24,627 nucleotides of DNA from Actinomycetota bacterium (GTDB lineage: Bacteria; Actinomycetota; Actinomycetes; Nanopelagicales; Nanopelagicaceae). Shown in pieces: positions 17,148 through 23,901 of the stretch; the first letter of the stretch is position 1, and every line of letters begins with the position of its first letter. The notes beneath the pieces were generated by a model that was given only the letters and a program-made list of their open reading frames with translations, was not told the origin of the DNA and did no database searches. The position numbers and the translations under genes were made by a program. The stretch is taken from the NCBI GenBank assembly GCA_009704515.1, contig WLDZ01000004.1, positions 1 to 24,627 of the forward strand. Reading direction: 5' to 3'.

Positions 17148-17323
17148 GATTCCTCCATGGAACTCAATTGGAAATCTTCGTAAGCCAAAAGGATTTTGAA
17201 GATTAGATTTGGGAAATCATAACTCTGGAGAGTGAAAATCTTTAAATTTGCGGTCCAACTAATTGCGTGGCTTGGAATAATTAGGACAACCCTCAACCAC
17301 GACTTTAAAGAATTACCGCCAGT
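17148..17323 (-). promoter_or_regulatory. Upstream region of the nucleoside operon
   Basis: This is the largest gene-free stretch in the window, about 176 bp. It holds the bmp1 ribosome binding site GGAGG (minus strand, 17151-17155) and a -10-like TATGAT (reverse of 17216-17221) without a clear -35. An inverted repeat CTAATT (17259-17264) and AATTAG (17279-17284) has a 14-nt spacer, which could be an operator. A CTTTAAAG palindrome also lies in the region. No terminator is evident for bmp2 upstream. All sites are weak; only the ribosome binding site is convincing. Confidence 0.4.
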
Positions 17324-18331
17324 TTAGGGCTTTATCTTCGCCCCTTGTAGAGCAAGGCGGTTAATCACTGGAGTCAAAGCAGTCAGGGCTGGTAAAAAAG
17401 TTGTGAGAGAGATGGCGTTGCCTGAAATTCCATATTCGAATCCATAGATGCCTTTCTCGGCATCAAGAATATCGGTGTAAAAATCATTATTGAGTGTCTT
17501 TTCAATGAGATCTTCAATCGCGATATCTACTCTCTTTACAACAGTGGCGTAGATAAACTTTTGATTAGTTGGTGTGACAGATAAAAACTGATCGGGTGCA
17601 ACGCCAATAAGTCCAACGATAGGTTCGCCTTTTCGTGTTTTCTGTTGATTACTGGAGACGATAGTTTTTAACACTGCCGAATTCGAACCAGGTAGTGCAA
17701 GAAATATGACATCGGCTCCCGCAGCAATTAGTGCACGGGTCTCTACTTGGCCGGGACCTTCCACATATCTAACAAGAGATGACACTTTCTTCTTTGAAGC
17801 AATTACACCAGCCTTAAAGCCAACCTCATAGCTTGCGCTCTGATTTGGGGCAGCGATCATGGCAACTTTGCCACTCTTACTTACGAGTGCCGCACTAAGG
17901 CCCGCCAAAAATGCACTCTGTGGCTCTGAAAAGATAATTGATGCAACATCTGCACTCGCAATTGATGCGTCGTTAAGAATTGCAAATTGACTGCTTGGAA
18001 ACTCTGAAGAAAGAAGGCTGACTGTTGGCGCATATCCAGAGCCAATTGCAATGATGATTTCACATTTCTTTATCGCCAATGAGCGAAGACGCTTCTCGCG
18101 ATCCTGAGTAGAGCCGTCTGTGACCACTGTTTCAAGGGCGAAAGCTGCCTTCTTCTGCGCTTTCTGTAAACCTAATGCGGCAGCGTCATTAAATGATTGA
18201 TCTCCACGGCCACCTTCGTCATAAGCAAGACATACGAGGGGTTTATCTGTTGCAACTGCTGAGGGAACGCTTATCAGCGAAAGCGAGAAAGTACTCACCG
18301 CAAGTAAGCGAAGCCAACGCTGGCGAATCAT
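17324..18331 (-). CDS. Divergent BMP-family extracytoplasmic protein, non-lipidated
   Basis: The 335-residue protein is recognisably BMP/Med: VCLAYDEGGRGDQSFNDAA aligns with the N-terminus of the binding protein at 16086, and IIIAIGSGYAPTV and FSEPQSAFLAGLSAALVSK match family segments. Differences are clear. It has a Sec signal (LLAVSTFSLSLISVPSAVA, AxA cleavage near residue 28) without a lipobox Cys. GVDTDG is replaced by GVAPDQ, so Ala245 stands where the ribose-binding Asp is expected. The FPVAGG hinge is replaced by FLALPGSN. No permease or ATPase adjoins it on its 5' side. Its ATG overlaps the trpS stop (TAATG). The ligand is unknown; it may feed the same transporter or act as a soluble receptor. 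Confidence 0.82.
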   Translation of the reverse strand: MIRQRWLRLLAVSTFSLSLISVPSAVATDKPLVCLAYDEGGRGDQSFNDAAALGLQKAQKKAAFALETVVTDGSTQDREKRLRSLAIKKCEIIIAIGSGYAPTVSLLSSEFPSSQFAILNDASIASADVASIIFSEPQSAFLAGLSAALVSKSGKVAMIAAPNQSASYEVGFKAGVIASKKKVSSLVRYVEGPGQVETRALIAAGADVIFLALPGSNSAVLKTIVSSNQQKTRKGEPIVGLIGVAPDQFLSVTPTNQKFIYATVVKRVDIAIEDLIEKTLNNDFYTDILDAEKGIYGFEYGISGNAISLTTFLPALTALTPVINRLALQGAKIKP

Positions 18332-19329
18332 TAAAGAACAATTCCTAAATTTTTATATGCTTTATCAACAGTAATTTGTGCAACGGAGCGCGCCTTTTCG
18401 GATCCTTGATGAAGAATCGAAATGAGATGCGACTCATCTTCAAGAAGTTCGAGCGCGTGTGCCCGAATAGGTCTAAAGTATTCAACAACAACTTCAGCGA
18501 CCGCGCCTTTAAAGTCTCCATAACCCTTGCCTGCAAATTCGTTTTCGAGATCAGCTATTGATTTTCCAGAGAGTGCGGAATGAATTGTTAACAAATTGCT
18601 GATTCCAGGTTTCTCAGCGAGATCGAACTTTACTTCTCTTCCAGCATCAGTAACGGCGCTCTTAAACTTCTTCGCATTTACTTCTGGAGTATCCAAGATA
18701 TCAATTAGGCCTGCCCCCGAACCAGAAGACTTGCTCATCTTGGCAGTGGGGTCTTGAATGTCAAAAATCTTTGCGCCTTGTTTGAGAATGAATCCTTCAG
18801 GAATCGCAAAGGTCTCGCCATATTTTGAGTTAAATCGACCTGCGATATCTCGAGTGAGTTCGATATGTTGCCTTTGATCTTCGCCTACTGGAACAAGATT
18901 TGTTTGATAGAGCAATATGTCACCAGCCATCAACATGGGATAGGTGAAGAGTCCGACCCGCGCAGCATCAGCCCCAGCCTTGGATGATTTATCTTTGAAT
19001 TGCGTCATCCGACTTGCTTCGCCAAAGCCCGCCATGCACTCCATAATCCAACCTAATTGATTATGTTGCGGAACTTGCGATTGCACAAAGAGCGTTGATT
19101 TTTCGGGAGAAATCCCTAGGGCTAACAACTGTGCCGCTGATGTCAACGTTCGCTTGCGAAGAAGTTTTGGGTCCGTCTCAACAGTGAGGGCGTGCAAATC
19201 GACGATGCAGTAGAAAGCATCATGTGTTTCTTGAAGATCTACCCATTGCTTGACTGCACCCAAATAATTACCCAGGTGGAAAGAATCACTTGTTGGCTGA
19301 ATGCCTGAAAGGACTCTCTTCTTGCTCAT
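18331..19329 (-). CDS. trpS: Tryptophanyl-tRNA synthetase
   Basis: A class Ic aminoacyl-tRNA synthetase that charges tRNA-Trp. From the chosen start it has about 332 residues, the usual bacterial length. It begins [20 protein letters not shown], with the HIGH-type motif as HLGN. It has [22 protein letters not shown] in the middle and the KMSKS loop ([13 protein letters not shown]) near residue 200. Alternative in-frame starts are ATG at 19335 and GTG at 19365. I chose 19329 because homologues begin close to the [KR]xFSG strand. None of the three has a strong ribosome binding site. It shares 1 nt with the downstream BMP-like gene. I saw no T-box or Trp leader peptide in the short gap upstream. 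Confidence 0.95.
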   Translation of the reverse strand: MSKKRVLSGIQPTSDSFHLGNYLGAVKQWVDLQETHDAFYCIVDLHALTVETDPKLLRKRTLTSAAQLLALGISPEKSTLFVQSQVPQHNQLGWIMECMAGFGEASRMTQFKDKSSKAGADAARVGLFTYPMLMAGDILLYQTNLVPVGEDQRQHIELTRDIAGRFNSKYGETFAIPEGFILKQGAKIFDIQDPTAKMSKSSGSGAGLIDILDTPEVNAKKFKSAVTDAGREVKFDLAEKPGISNLLTIHSALSGKSIADLENEFAGKGYGDFKGAVAEVVVEYFRPIRAHALELLEDESHLISILHQGSEKARSVAQITVDKAYKNLGIVL

Positions 19330-19395
19330 GGTCATATTCTCGCATGATTCCGTGGCGGACTTCACTTAAGACTTCAGAAAAATGGAGAGTAAGGG

Positions 19396-20064
19396 TTAGG
19401 AGATTTTTTTAAAGACCGCAAAATATGCAGGATGGATTGGCCAGACTTTGGTGAGAGACGATGGAAAGTGTGGAAGATATGAGTCACGCAATGTCTCGAA
19501 TCCCGCTGCCTCAAAGAGTTCTCTTACCTCTTCGCCTGATGGTCGATAAATGTGTGTTGGGTCAGAGTCATAGAGCTTGGAATACTCCCACCGAGTCAGC
19601 CAATTTGTAATCGTTGGTAAATGGACCAAAACGATTGCACCAGGCAGCGCGAAATTTCGAATCGATTCAATTCCAGCTTTGGGATCAGTCAGATGTTCAA
19701 TAACATTTATTGCAAGAATCAAATCAAACTTTTGGGAGTTCGGATTCGAATTATGTAGATCGGCCTGCATAAAGGTTCGCTCTGGCTTTCGTCGCGCAGC
19801 AACTTCGACAGCATGATGAGCTATATCGAGACCCGAAAGGCTTTGGGCTCCTTCAAATGCATCCAAGAGCCAGCCATACCCGCACCCAACGTCGAGAACA
19901 TCTGATTCGGAGAGTGACTTGCTGCTGTACTTTCGATAAGTATTCGCAACTAATTTATCGCGCCATTTATCGACGAAAGTTTGCTCTGGTTCGCCATGCT
20001 CAGAGACAGCGCCATATAGTCGCGAAAAATACTCAGACCCAGCGTCCTCAAGATGGCTACCCAT
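19396..20064 (-). CDS. Class I SAM-dependent methyltransferase, substrate unknown
   Basis: The 222-residue protein has a Methyltransf_11/UbiE-like fold. Motif I is VLDVGCGYGWLLDAF (about residues 55-69). Motif II is SGLDIAHHAVEVA with the ribose-binding Asp, and FMQADLHN follows. The motif IV/post-I region is FDLILAINVIEHLTDP, and GAIVLVHLPTITNWL lies further on. The INVIEHL segment is common in methyltransferases acting on small molecules, lipids or sugars. The C-terminal half (WEYSKLYDSDPTHIYRPSGE) resembles those linked to cell-surface glycan loci, but there is no such locus here. It lies 30 bp after the CorC-type gene and about 66 bp before trpS. Function beyond methyl transfer cannot be assigned. 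Confidence 0.83.
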   Translation of the reverse strand: MGSHLEDAGSEYFSRLYGAVSEHGEPEQTFVDKWRDKLVANTYRKYSSKSLSESDVLDVGCGYGWLLDAFEGAQSLSGLDIAHHAVEVAARRKPERTFMQADLHNSNPNSQKFDLILAINVIEHLTDPKAGIESIRNFALPGAIVLVHLPTITNWLTRWEYSKLYDSDPTHIYRPSGEEVRELFEAAGFETLRDSYLPHFPSSLTKVWPIHPAYFAVFKKIS

Positions 20065-20094
20065 CCGCCAAATTCTTCCATGAAACGGTGAGAT

Positions 20095-21390
20095 TTATAA
20101 GTTGCGTGCCACCAAAATTCGCCCTGCACGCTTACCTTCTATCGATAAGACGGAAATTTGAATTCCATTTACCTTAACGGTGTCGCCTTCAACTGGGATA
20201 CGACCCAGAAAGTGCATTACGAAGCCACTTAAGGTCTCATAGGGTCCTTCTGGAATCTCTATCTGCGCATCAGTAGAAAGCTCTTCAAGAGAGATCAATC
20301 CATCAACCTCAAAATCTCCAGTCAACGACTCTGCGCTGAAATCTTGCTCATCCCCATCGTATTCATCCCGAATATCACCAATAAGGCACTCGACTAGATC
20401 TTCGAGTGTCACAATTCCATCTGTTCCACCGTATTCATCAAGAACAATAGCTAGGTGTTGGCGCTGTGCACGCATCTCTGTGAGTGCAGGCAGAATGCCT
20501 TTAGTGCCAGGTAAGTACATAATATTTCGAGAGAGCTCTTGAATCTTTGCCTGAGAATTAATCAGGGAAGGATCAATGAGGTCGCGCACATGAATAAAAC
20601 CGATGACTTCATCTGATGAACCACGCACAACTGGATAACGCGAATGAGATTTTTCGGCAGCGAGCGCGATTGCTTTGGCAATTGAAAGTGACCCGTCGAT
20701 AAAGTCAACCTCTGTGCGCGGAACCATAACTTCATGAACTTGACGTTCGGATGCGTTGAAGACTTCTTCAACAATATCGCGCTCTTCATCAGTCAGTGCG
20801 GCATGCCCTGCAACGAGATCCAATAACTCTTCCTCAGACATCTGCGAGCGCTCTTCCTTCGAATCAATACCGAAGATACGCAAAACTAAGTCTGTGGATT
20901 TTGAAAGGAGCCAAATGATTGGGCGAAATACATTTGCAATAAAATCAATGAACCCCGCTGATCCCATTGCAATGCTTTCGGCTCGAAAGAGTCCAAGCTT
21001 CTTCGGTGCAAGTTCGCCAAAGACAAGAGAGATGTAGGCAATTATTAAAGTCAGGCCAATGAGAGATGCTGTATTCGCCCCAGAATTTGAGAGGCCGCGG
21101 TCTTCCAGCCAAGGGATAACAAATTGACCTAATTTTTCGGCACCGAGGGCGGCGGAGAGAAATCCTGAAAGGGTGACACCAATTTGTACTGCGGCCAGCA
21201 AGCGACCTGGATTGGCATGAAGCTTGGCGACTTTGGCGCCGCGTCGACCGCGCAGGGCAACCTGGCGAACCTGGCTCTCACGCAGGGAGATAAGGGCGAT
21301 CTCGGCGGCCACAAAGAGGGCGCCTAGGAAGATGAGGAAAAGTACTAAAGCTATCGGGGCAAAAATTGAGCCACTCGGGGGTATATCCAT
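20095..21390 (-). CDS. CNNM/CorC (HlyC) family membrane protein with CBS pair
   Basis: The 431-residue protein has the standard three-part layout. An N-terminal DUF21/CNNM membrane domain has spans near residues 10-32 (IALVLFLIFLGALFVAAEIA), about 65-85, about 100-120 and about 140-160. A CBS pair runs from around EVMVPRTEVDF through YPVVRGSSDEVIGFIHVRDL to LAIVLDEYGGTDGIVTLEDL. A C-terminal CorC_HlyC domain (FEVDGLISLEEL...GRIPVEGDTV) ends the protein. Members are linked to magnesium or cobalt efflux and sometimes mis-annotated as hemolysins. DEYGGTDGIVTLEDLVE is the typical CBS2 end. It is transcribed divergently from msiK with a TATAAT box 9 nt before its ATG. Confidence 0.9.
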   Translation of the reverse strand: MDIPPSGSIFAPIALVLFLIFLGALFVAAEIALISLRESQVRQVALRGRRGAKVAKLHANPGRLLAAVQIGVTLSGFLSAALGAEKLGQFVIPWLEDRGLSNSGANTASLIGLTLIIAYISLVFGELAPKKLGLFRAESIAMGSAGFIDFIANVFRPIIWLLSKSTDLVLRIFGIDSKEERSQMSEEELLDLVAGHAALTDEERDIVEEVFNASERQVHEVMVPRTEVDFIDGSLSIAKAIALAAEKSHSRYPVVRGSSDEVIGFIHVRDLIDPSLINSQAKIQELSRNIMYLPGTKGILPALTEMRAQRQHLAIVLDEYGGTDGIVTLEDLVECLIGDIRDEYDGDEQDFSAESLTGDFEVDGLISLEELSTDAQIEIPEGPYETLSGFVMHFLGRIPVEGDTVKVNGIQISVLSIEGKRAGRILVARNL

Positions 21391-21399
21391 AGTTCCCCA

Positions 21400-21405
21400 A
21401 TTATA
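21400..21405 (-). promoter_or_regulatory. -10 element TATAAT of the CorC-family gene
   Basis: Minus-strand TATAAT is followed by 9 nt (TGGGGAACT) and the ATG at 21390. A start about 7 nt downstream of the hexamer would leave a 5' leader of only 2-3 nt, nearly leaderless. The match to consensus is perfect. No -35 TTGACA-like box is present 16-19 bp upstream. Confidence 0.6.
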
Positions 21406-21437
21406 GCGAGCCCCTTCCCTTTGGGGCTAGTGCGCTA

Positions 21438-21443
21438 TACCCT
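21438..21443 (+). promoter_or_regulatory. Candidate -10 (TACCCT) of msiK
   Basis: The plus-strand TATACCCT stretch (21436-21443) contains TACCCT. A start 6-8 nt further on falls at about 21449-21451, where the first leader hairpin begins (21448). The fit between predicted mRNA start and RNA structure is the main support. There is no recognisable -35. Confidence 0.35.
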
Positions 21444-21447
21444 GAGC

Positions 21448-21512
21448 GCGCTGGCCAACCGGTCAGCGCCTTACCCCACGGACCGTCGGGCACGTACCTG
21501 CCCGGATAAGGA
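21448..21512 (+). promoter_or_regulatory. msiK RNA motif: structured leader overlapping the ribosome binding site
   Basis: Hairpin 1 is GCGCTGGCC (21448-21456), loop AACC, then GGTCAGCGC (21461-21469), 9 pairs including one G-U. Hairpin 2 has an outer stem CCTTA (21469-21473) with TAAGG (21507-21511) and a C/A mismatch followed by one C-G pair. An 11-nt 5' bulge (21476-21486) comes next, then an inner stem CGGGCA (21487-21492) with TGCCCG (21499-21504) around loop CGTACC. The outer 3' strand TAAGG is the Shine-Dalgarno of msiK, so folding would hide it. An 11-nt bulge in a hairpin next to the start, upstream of msiK in an actinobacterium, matches what I recall of the msiK RNA motif. The ligand is unknown. 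Confidence 0.75.
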
Positions 21513-21519
21513 AGAAGAA

Positions 21520-22602
21520 ATGGCATCAGTTGTATTCGAAAACGCATCACGTATCTACCCAGGCACAACAGCACCTGCAGTAGATAAGCTCAACCTCACC
21601 GTCAAAGACGGCGAGTTCCTCGTTCTCGTTGGCCCATCAGGTTGCGGTAAGTCAACATCACTTCGTATGTTGGCAGGCCTTGAAGAGATCGATGGTGGAC
21701 GTATCCTCATCGGCGATCGCGATGTAACAAATGTCGCTCCAAAAGATCGCGATATCGCGATGGTCTTCCAGTCATATGCACTCTATCCACATATGACAGT
21801 TGCAGAAAATATGGGCTTCGCACTAAAGATTGCTGGAGTCGATAAGGCAGAGCGCGAAAAGCGCGTCCGCGAAGCTGCAAAGTTGCTCGACCTTGAGCCA
21901 TACCTAGAGCGTAAGCCAAAGGCTTTATCAGGTGGTCAGCGTCAGCGCGTTGCTATGGGTCGTGCAATTGTTCGCGAACCACAGGTCTTCTTGATGGATG
22001 AGCCTCTCTCAAACCTTGATGCAAAGCTTCGTGTTGCAACACGTACACAGATTGCAGCGCTACAGCGTCGTCTCGGAATCACAACAGTTTATGTAACACA
22101 CGACCAGGTCGAAGCGATGACCATGGGCGATCGTGTTGCAGTTCTTAAAGATGGTCTATTGCAGCAGGTAGATACACCTCGTGCACTTTACGAGAAGCCA
22201 GCTAACGCATTCGTTGCCGGCTTTATCGGTTCTCCTGCAATGAACCTTCTTGTAGCTCCAGTTTCTGGTGGCAAGGCTCACCTAGGAGACCTTGATATCG
22301 ATGTTCCTGCATCAGCTGGTTCATCTGTAACAGTAGGTATTCGCCCAGAAGGATGGATACCAGCAGCTAAGGGATTCCATGTTCTCGTAGAGGTTGTTGA
22401 AGAGCTTGGCTCAGATGCATTCGTTTACGGAAAGCCTGCAGATTCCAATGTGAAGTTTGCTAATGCATCTGATGAAGGTGTTCAAGTAATCGTTCGTTGG
22501 GATCCTAAGAATCCACCTAAGCCTGGCGACACAATCACAGTTGTCAATGTTGCTAACGCAGTTCATCTCTTCGATGCAACAACAGGTGCACGTATCAACT
22601 AA
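21520..22602 (+). CDS. msiK: MsiK/UgpC-type ABC transporter ATPase, probably shared by sugar importers
   Basis: The 360-residue protein is a CUT1-family ATPase. Walker A is GPSGCGKS at residues 38-45. The Q-loop is MVFQSYALYPHMTVAENM, the signature LSGGQRQRVAMGRAIVREP, Walker B VFLMDEPLSNLDAKLR and the H-loop VYVTHDQVEAMTMGDR. A C-terminal MalK-like OB regulatory domain follows (GFIGSPAMN, GIRPE, DTITVVNVANAVHLFD). MsiK energises several sugar transporters and is usually encoded apart from its permeases, as here. I take ATG 21520 (MASVVFENAS). The open frame extends to a TTG at 21421, but that region is the structured leader. AAGGA lies 7 nt before the ATG. Ser, Thr and Ala codons are mostly TCA, ACA and GCA, suggesting strong expression. 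Confidence 0.93.
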   Translation: MASVVFENASRIYPGTTAPAVDKLNLTVKDGEFLVLVGPSGCGKSTSLRMLAGLEEIDGGRILIGDRDVTNVAPKDRDIAMVFQSYALYPHMTVAENMGFALKIAGVDKAEREKRVREAAKLLDLEPYLERKPKALSGGQRQRVAMGRAIVREPQVFLMDEPLSNLDAKLRVATRTQIAALQRRLGITTVYVTHDQVEAMTMGDRVAVLKDGLLQQVDTPRALYEKPANAFVAGFIGSPAMNLLVAPVSGGKAHLGDLDIDVPASAGSSVTVGIRPEGWIPAAKGFHVLVEVVEELGSDAFVYGKPADSNVKFANASDEGVQVIVRWDPKNPPKPGDTITVVNVANAVHLFDATTGARIN

Positions 22603-22612
22603 ATAATTAGTA

Positions 22613-22652
22613 ATAAGAAAACCCCGCCGAATCTTCGGCGGGGTTTTCTTAT
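22613..22652. terminator. Bidirectional intrinsic terminator between msiK and icd
   Basis: A perfect 19 bp stem has arms at 22613-22631 and 22634-22652 with a TC centre. The GC core CCCCGCCGAA/TTCGGCGGGG is flanked by A-rich and T-rich ends, so each strand reads GC stem then TTTTCTTAT. It starts 10 bp after the msiK stop and ends 11 bp before the icd stop on the other strand, serving both converging genes. Confidence 0.92.
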
Positions 22653-22663
22653 GCGCAAGCGCT

Positions 22664-23878
22664 TTAAGCCATTGCCTTCTGTAAGTTTTCATCAATCGAT
22701 GCCAAGAACTCCTGCGTTGTTTGATACGGAGCATCCTTAGAGATTAAGAGAGCGAGATCCTTAGTCATCTTTCCCTGCTCAACTGTCTGGATACAAACCT
22801 GCTCAAGAGTTGTGCAGAACTTTGCGAGCTCTGGATTGTTATCAAGCTTGGCGCGGTGAGCTAAGCCCTGAGTCCAAGCGAAGATAGATGCGATTGGGTT
22901 AGTTGAGGTCTCTTTACCTTTTTGGTGATCGCGATAGTGACGTGTCACTGTTCCGTGAGCAGCCTCTGATTCGCAAATCTTTCCATCTGGTGTCATAAGT
23001 ACTGAAGTCATAAGACCTAATGAGCCATATCCCTGTGCGACAGTGTCTGATTGAACATCGCCGTCATAGTTCTTACAGGCCCAGACATATCCACCTTCCA
23101 TACGAAGTGACATGGCAACCATGTCATCGATAAGGCGGTGCTCGTACCAAATACCTGCTGCTTCAAATTGAGCCTTGAACTCTGCTTGGAAAATCTCTTC
23201 GAAAATATCTTTAAAGCGGCCGTCATATGCCTTAAGGATGGTGTTCTTGGTTGAGAGATAAACCGGGAACTTGCGGAGCAATCCGTAGTTAAGTGAGGCA
23301 CGCGCAAAGTCACGGATTGAATCATCGAGGTTATACATAGCCATAGCTACACCTGATGATTGGAAGTCGTAGACCTCATGCGTTGTAGGGGCAGAGCCAT
23401 CTTCAGGGACGAATGAGATGGTGAGCTTTCCCTTACCTGGAACCTTGAAATCTGTAGCGCGGTATTGATCTCCGAATGCGTGACGACCAATAACAACTGG
23501 CTTAGTCCAGTGTGGAACCAAACGTGGAACATTGCTGATGATAATTGGCTCGCGGAAGATTACGCCGCCCAAGATATTGCGGATTGTTCCATTGGGAGAC
23601 TTCCACATCTTCTTAAGGCCAAATTCTTCAACGCGTGCTTCATCAGGAGTGATGGTTGCGCACTTAATGCCTACGCCATGCTTTTGAATTGCTTTGGCTG
23701 AATCAATAGTCACCTGATCATCAGTAGCATCGCGGTGCTCCATGCCGAGGTCGTAATACTCAAGATTCACATCGAGATAAGGCAGAATCAACTTATCTTT
23801 GATGAACTGCCACATGATGCGGGTCATTTCATCGCCATCAAGCTCGACTACTGTTCCCTCAACTTTGATCTTTGACAT
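22664..23878 (-). CDS. icd: NADP-dependent isocitrate dehydrogenase, homodimeric eukaryote-like type
   Basis: The 404-residue enzyme decarboxylates isocitrate to 2-oxoglutarate, yielding NADPH. It begins [20 protein letters not shown], the start of the type II IDH subfamily shared with mitochondrial enzymes and M. tuberculosis Icd1. Further motifs are [13 protein letters not shown] (substrate Ser and Asn), [20 protein letters not shown], a metal-binding region [16 protein letters not shown] at [20 protein letters not shown], and [17 protein letters not shown] for NADP. Length is standard for this type and unlike the 416-residue E. coli form or the monomeric 80 kDa form. A Shine-Dalgarno GGAGAG sits 4 nt before the ATG. 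It follows mdh after 23 bp, a TCA-cycle pair. Confidence 0.95.
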   Translation of the reverse strand: MSKIKVEGTVVELDGDEMTRIMWQFIKDKLILPYLDVNLEYYDLGMEHRDATDDQVTIDSAKAIQKHGVGIKCATITPDEARVEEFGLKKMWKSPNGTIRNILGGVIFREPIIISNVPRLVPHWTKPVVIGRHAFGDQYRATDFKVPGKGKLTISFVPEDGSAPTTHEVYDFQSSGVAMAMYNLDDSIRDFARASLNYGLLRKFPVYLSTKNTILKAYDGRFKDIFEEIFQAEFKAQFEAAGIWYEHRLIDDMVAMSLRMEGGYVWACKNYDGDVQSDTVAQGYGSLGLMTSVLMTPDGKICESEAAHGTVTRHYRDHQKGKETSTNPIASIFAWTQGLAHRAKLDNNPELAKFCTTLEQVCIQTVEQGKMTKDLALLISKDAPYQTTQEFLASIDENLQKAMA

Positions 23879-23901
23879 TTTCTCTCCTGATTTCTTAGCT
23901 T

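Noticed and set aside
17281..17323. Intrinsic terminator after the second BMP gene
   Set aside because: No GC-rich stem followed by a T tract could be found on the minus strand.
19330..19395. T-box or tryptophan attenuator upstream of trpS
   Set aside because: The gap is too short, with no stem I/antiterminator features and no Trp-rich leader peptide.
21409..21428. AGCCCC / GGGGCT inverted repeat between corC and msiK promoters
   Set aside because: Only a 6 bp stem, no T tract, and it lies upstream of both predicted starts. It could be an operator, but nothing supports that.
21421..21519. TTG-initiated N-terminal extension of msiK
   Set aside because: It would translate through the promoter and the hairpin leader, and MsiK homologues begin at the MASVVFENAS-type strand. 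ATG 21520 has a proper Shine-Dalgarno.
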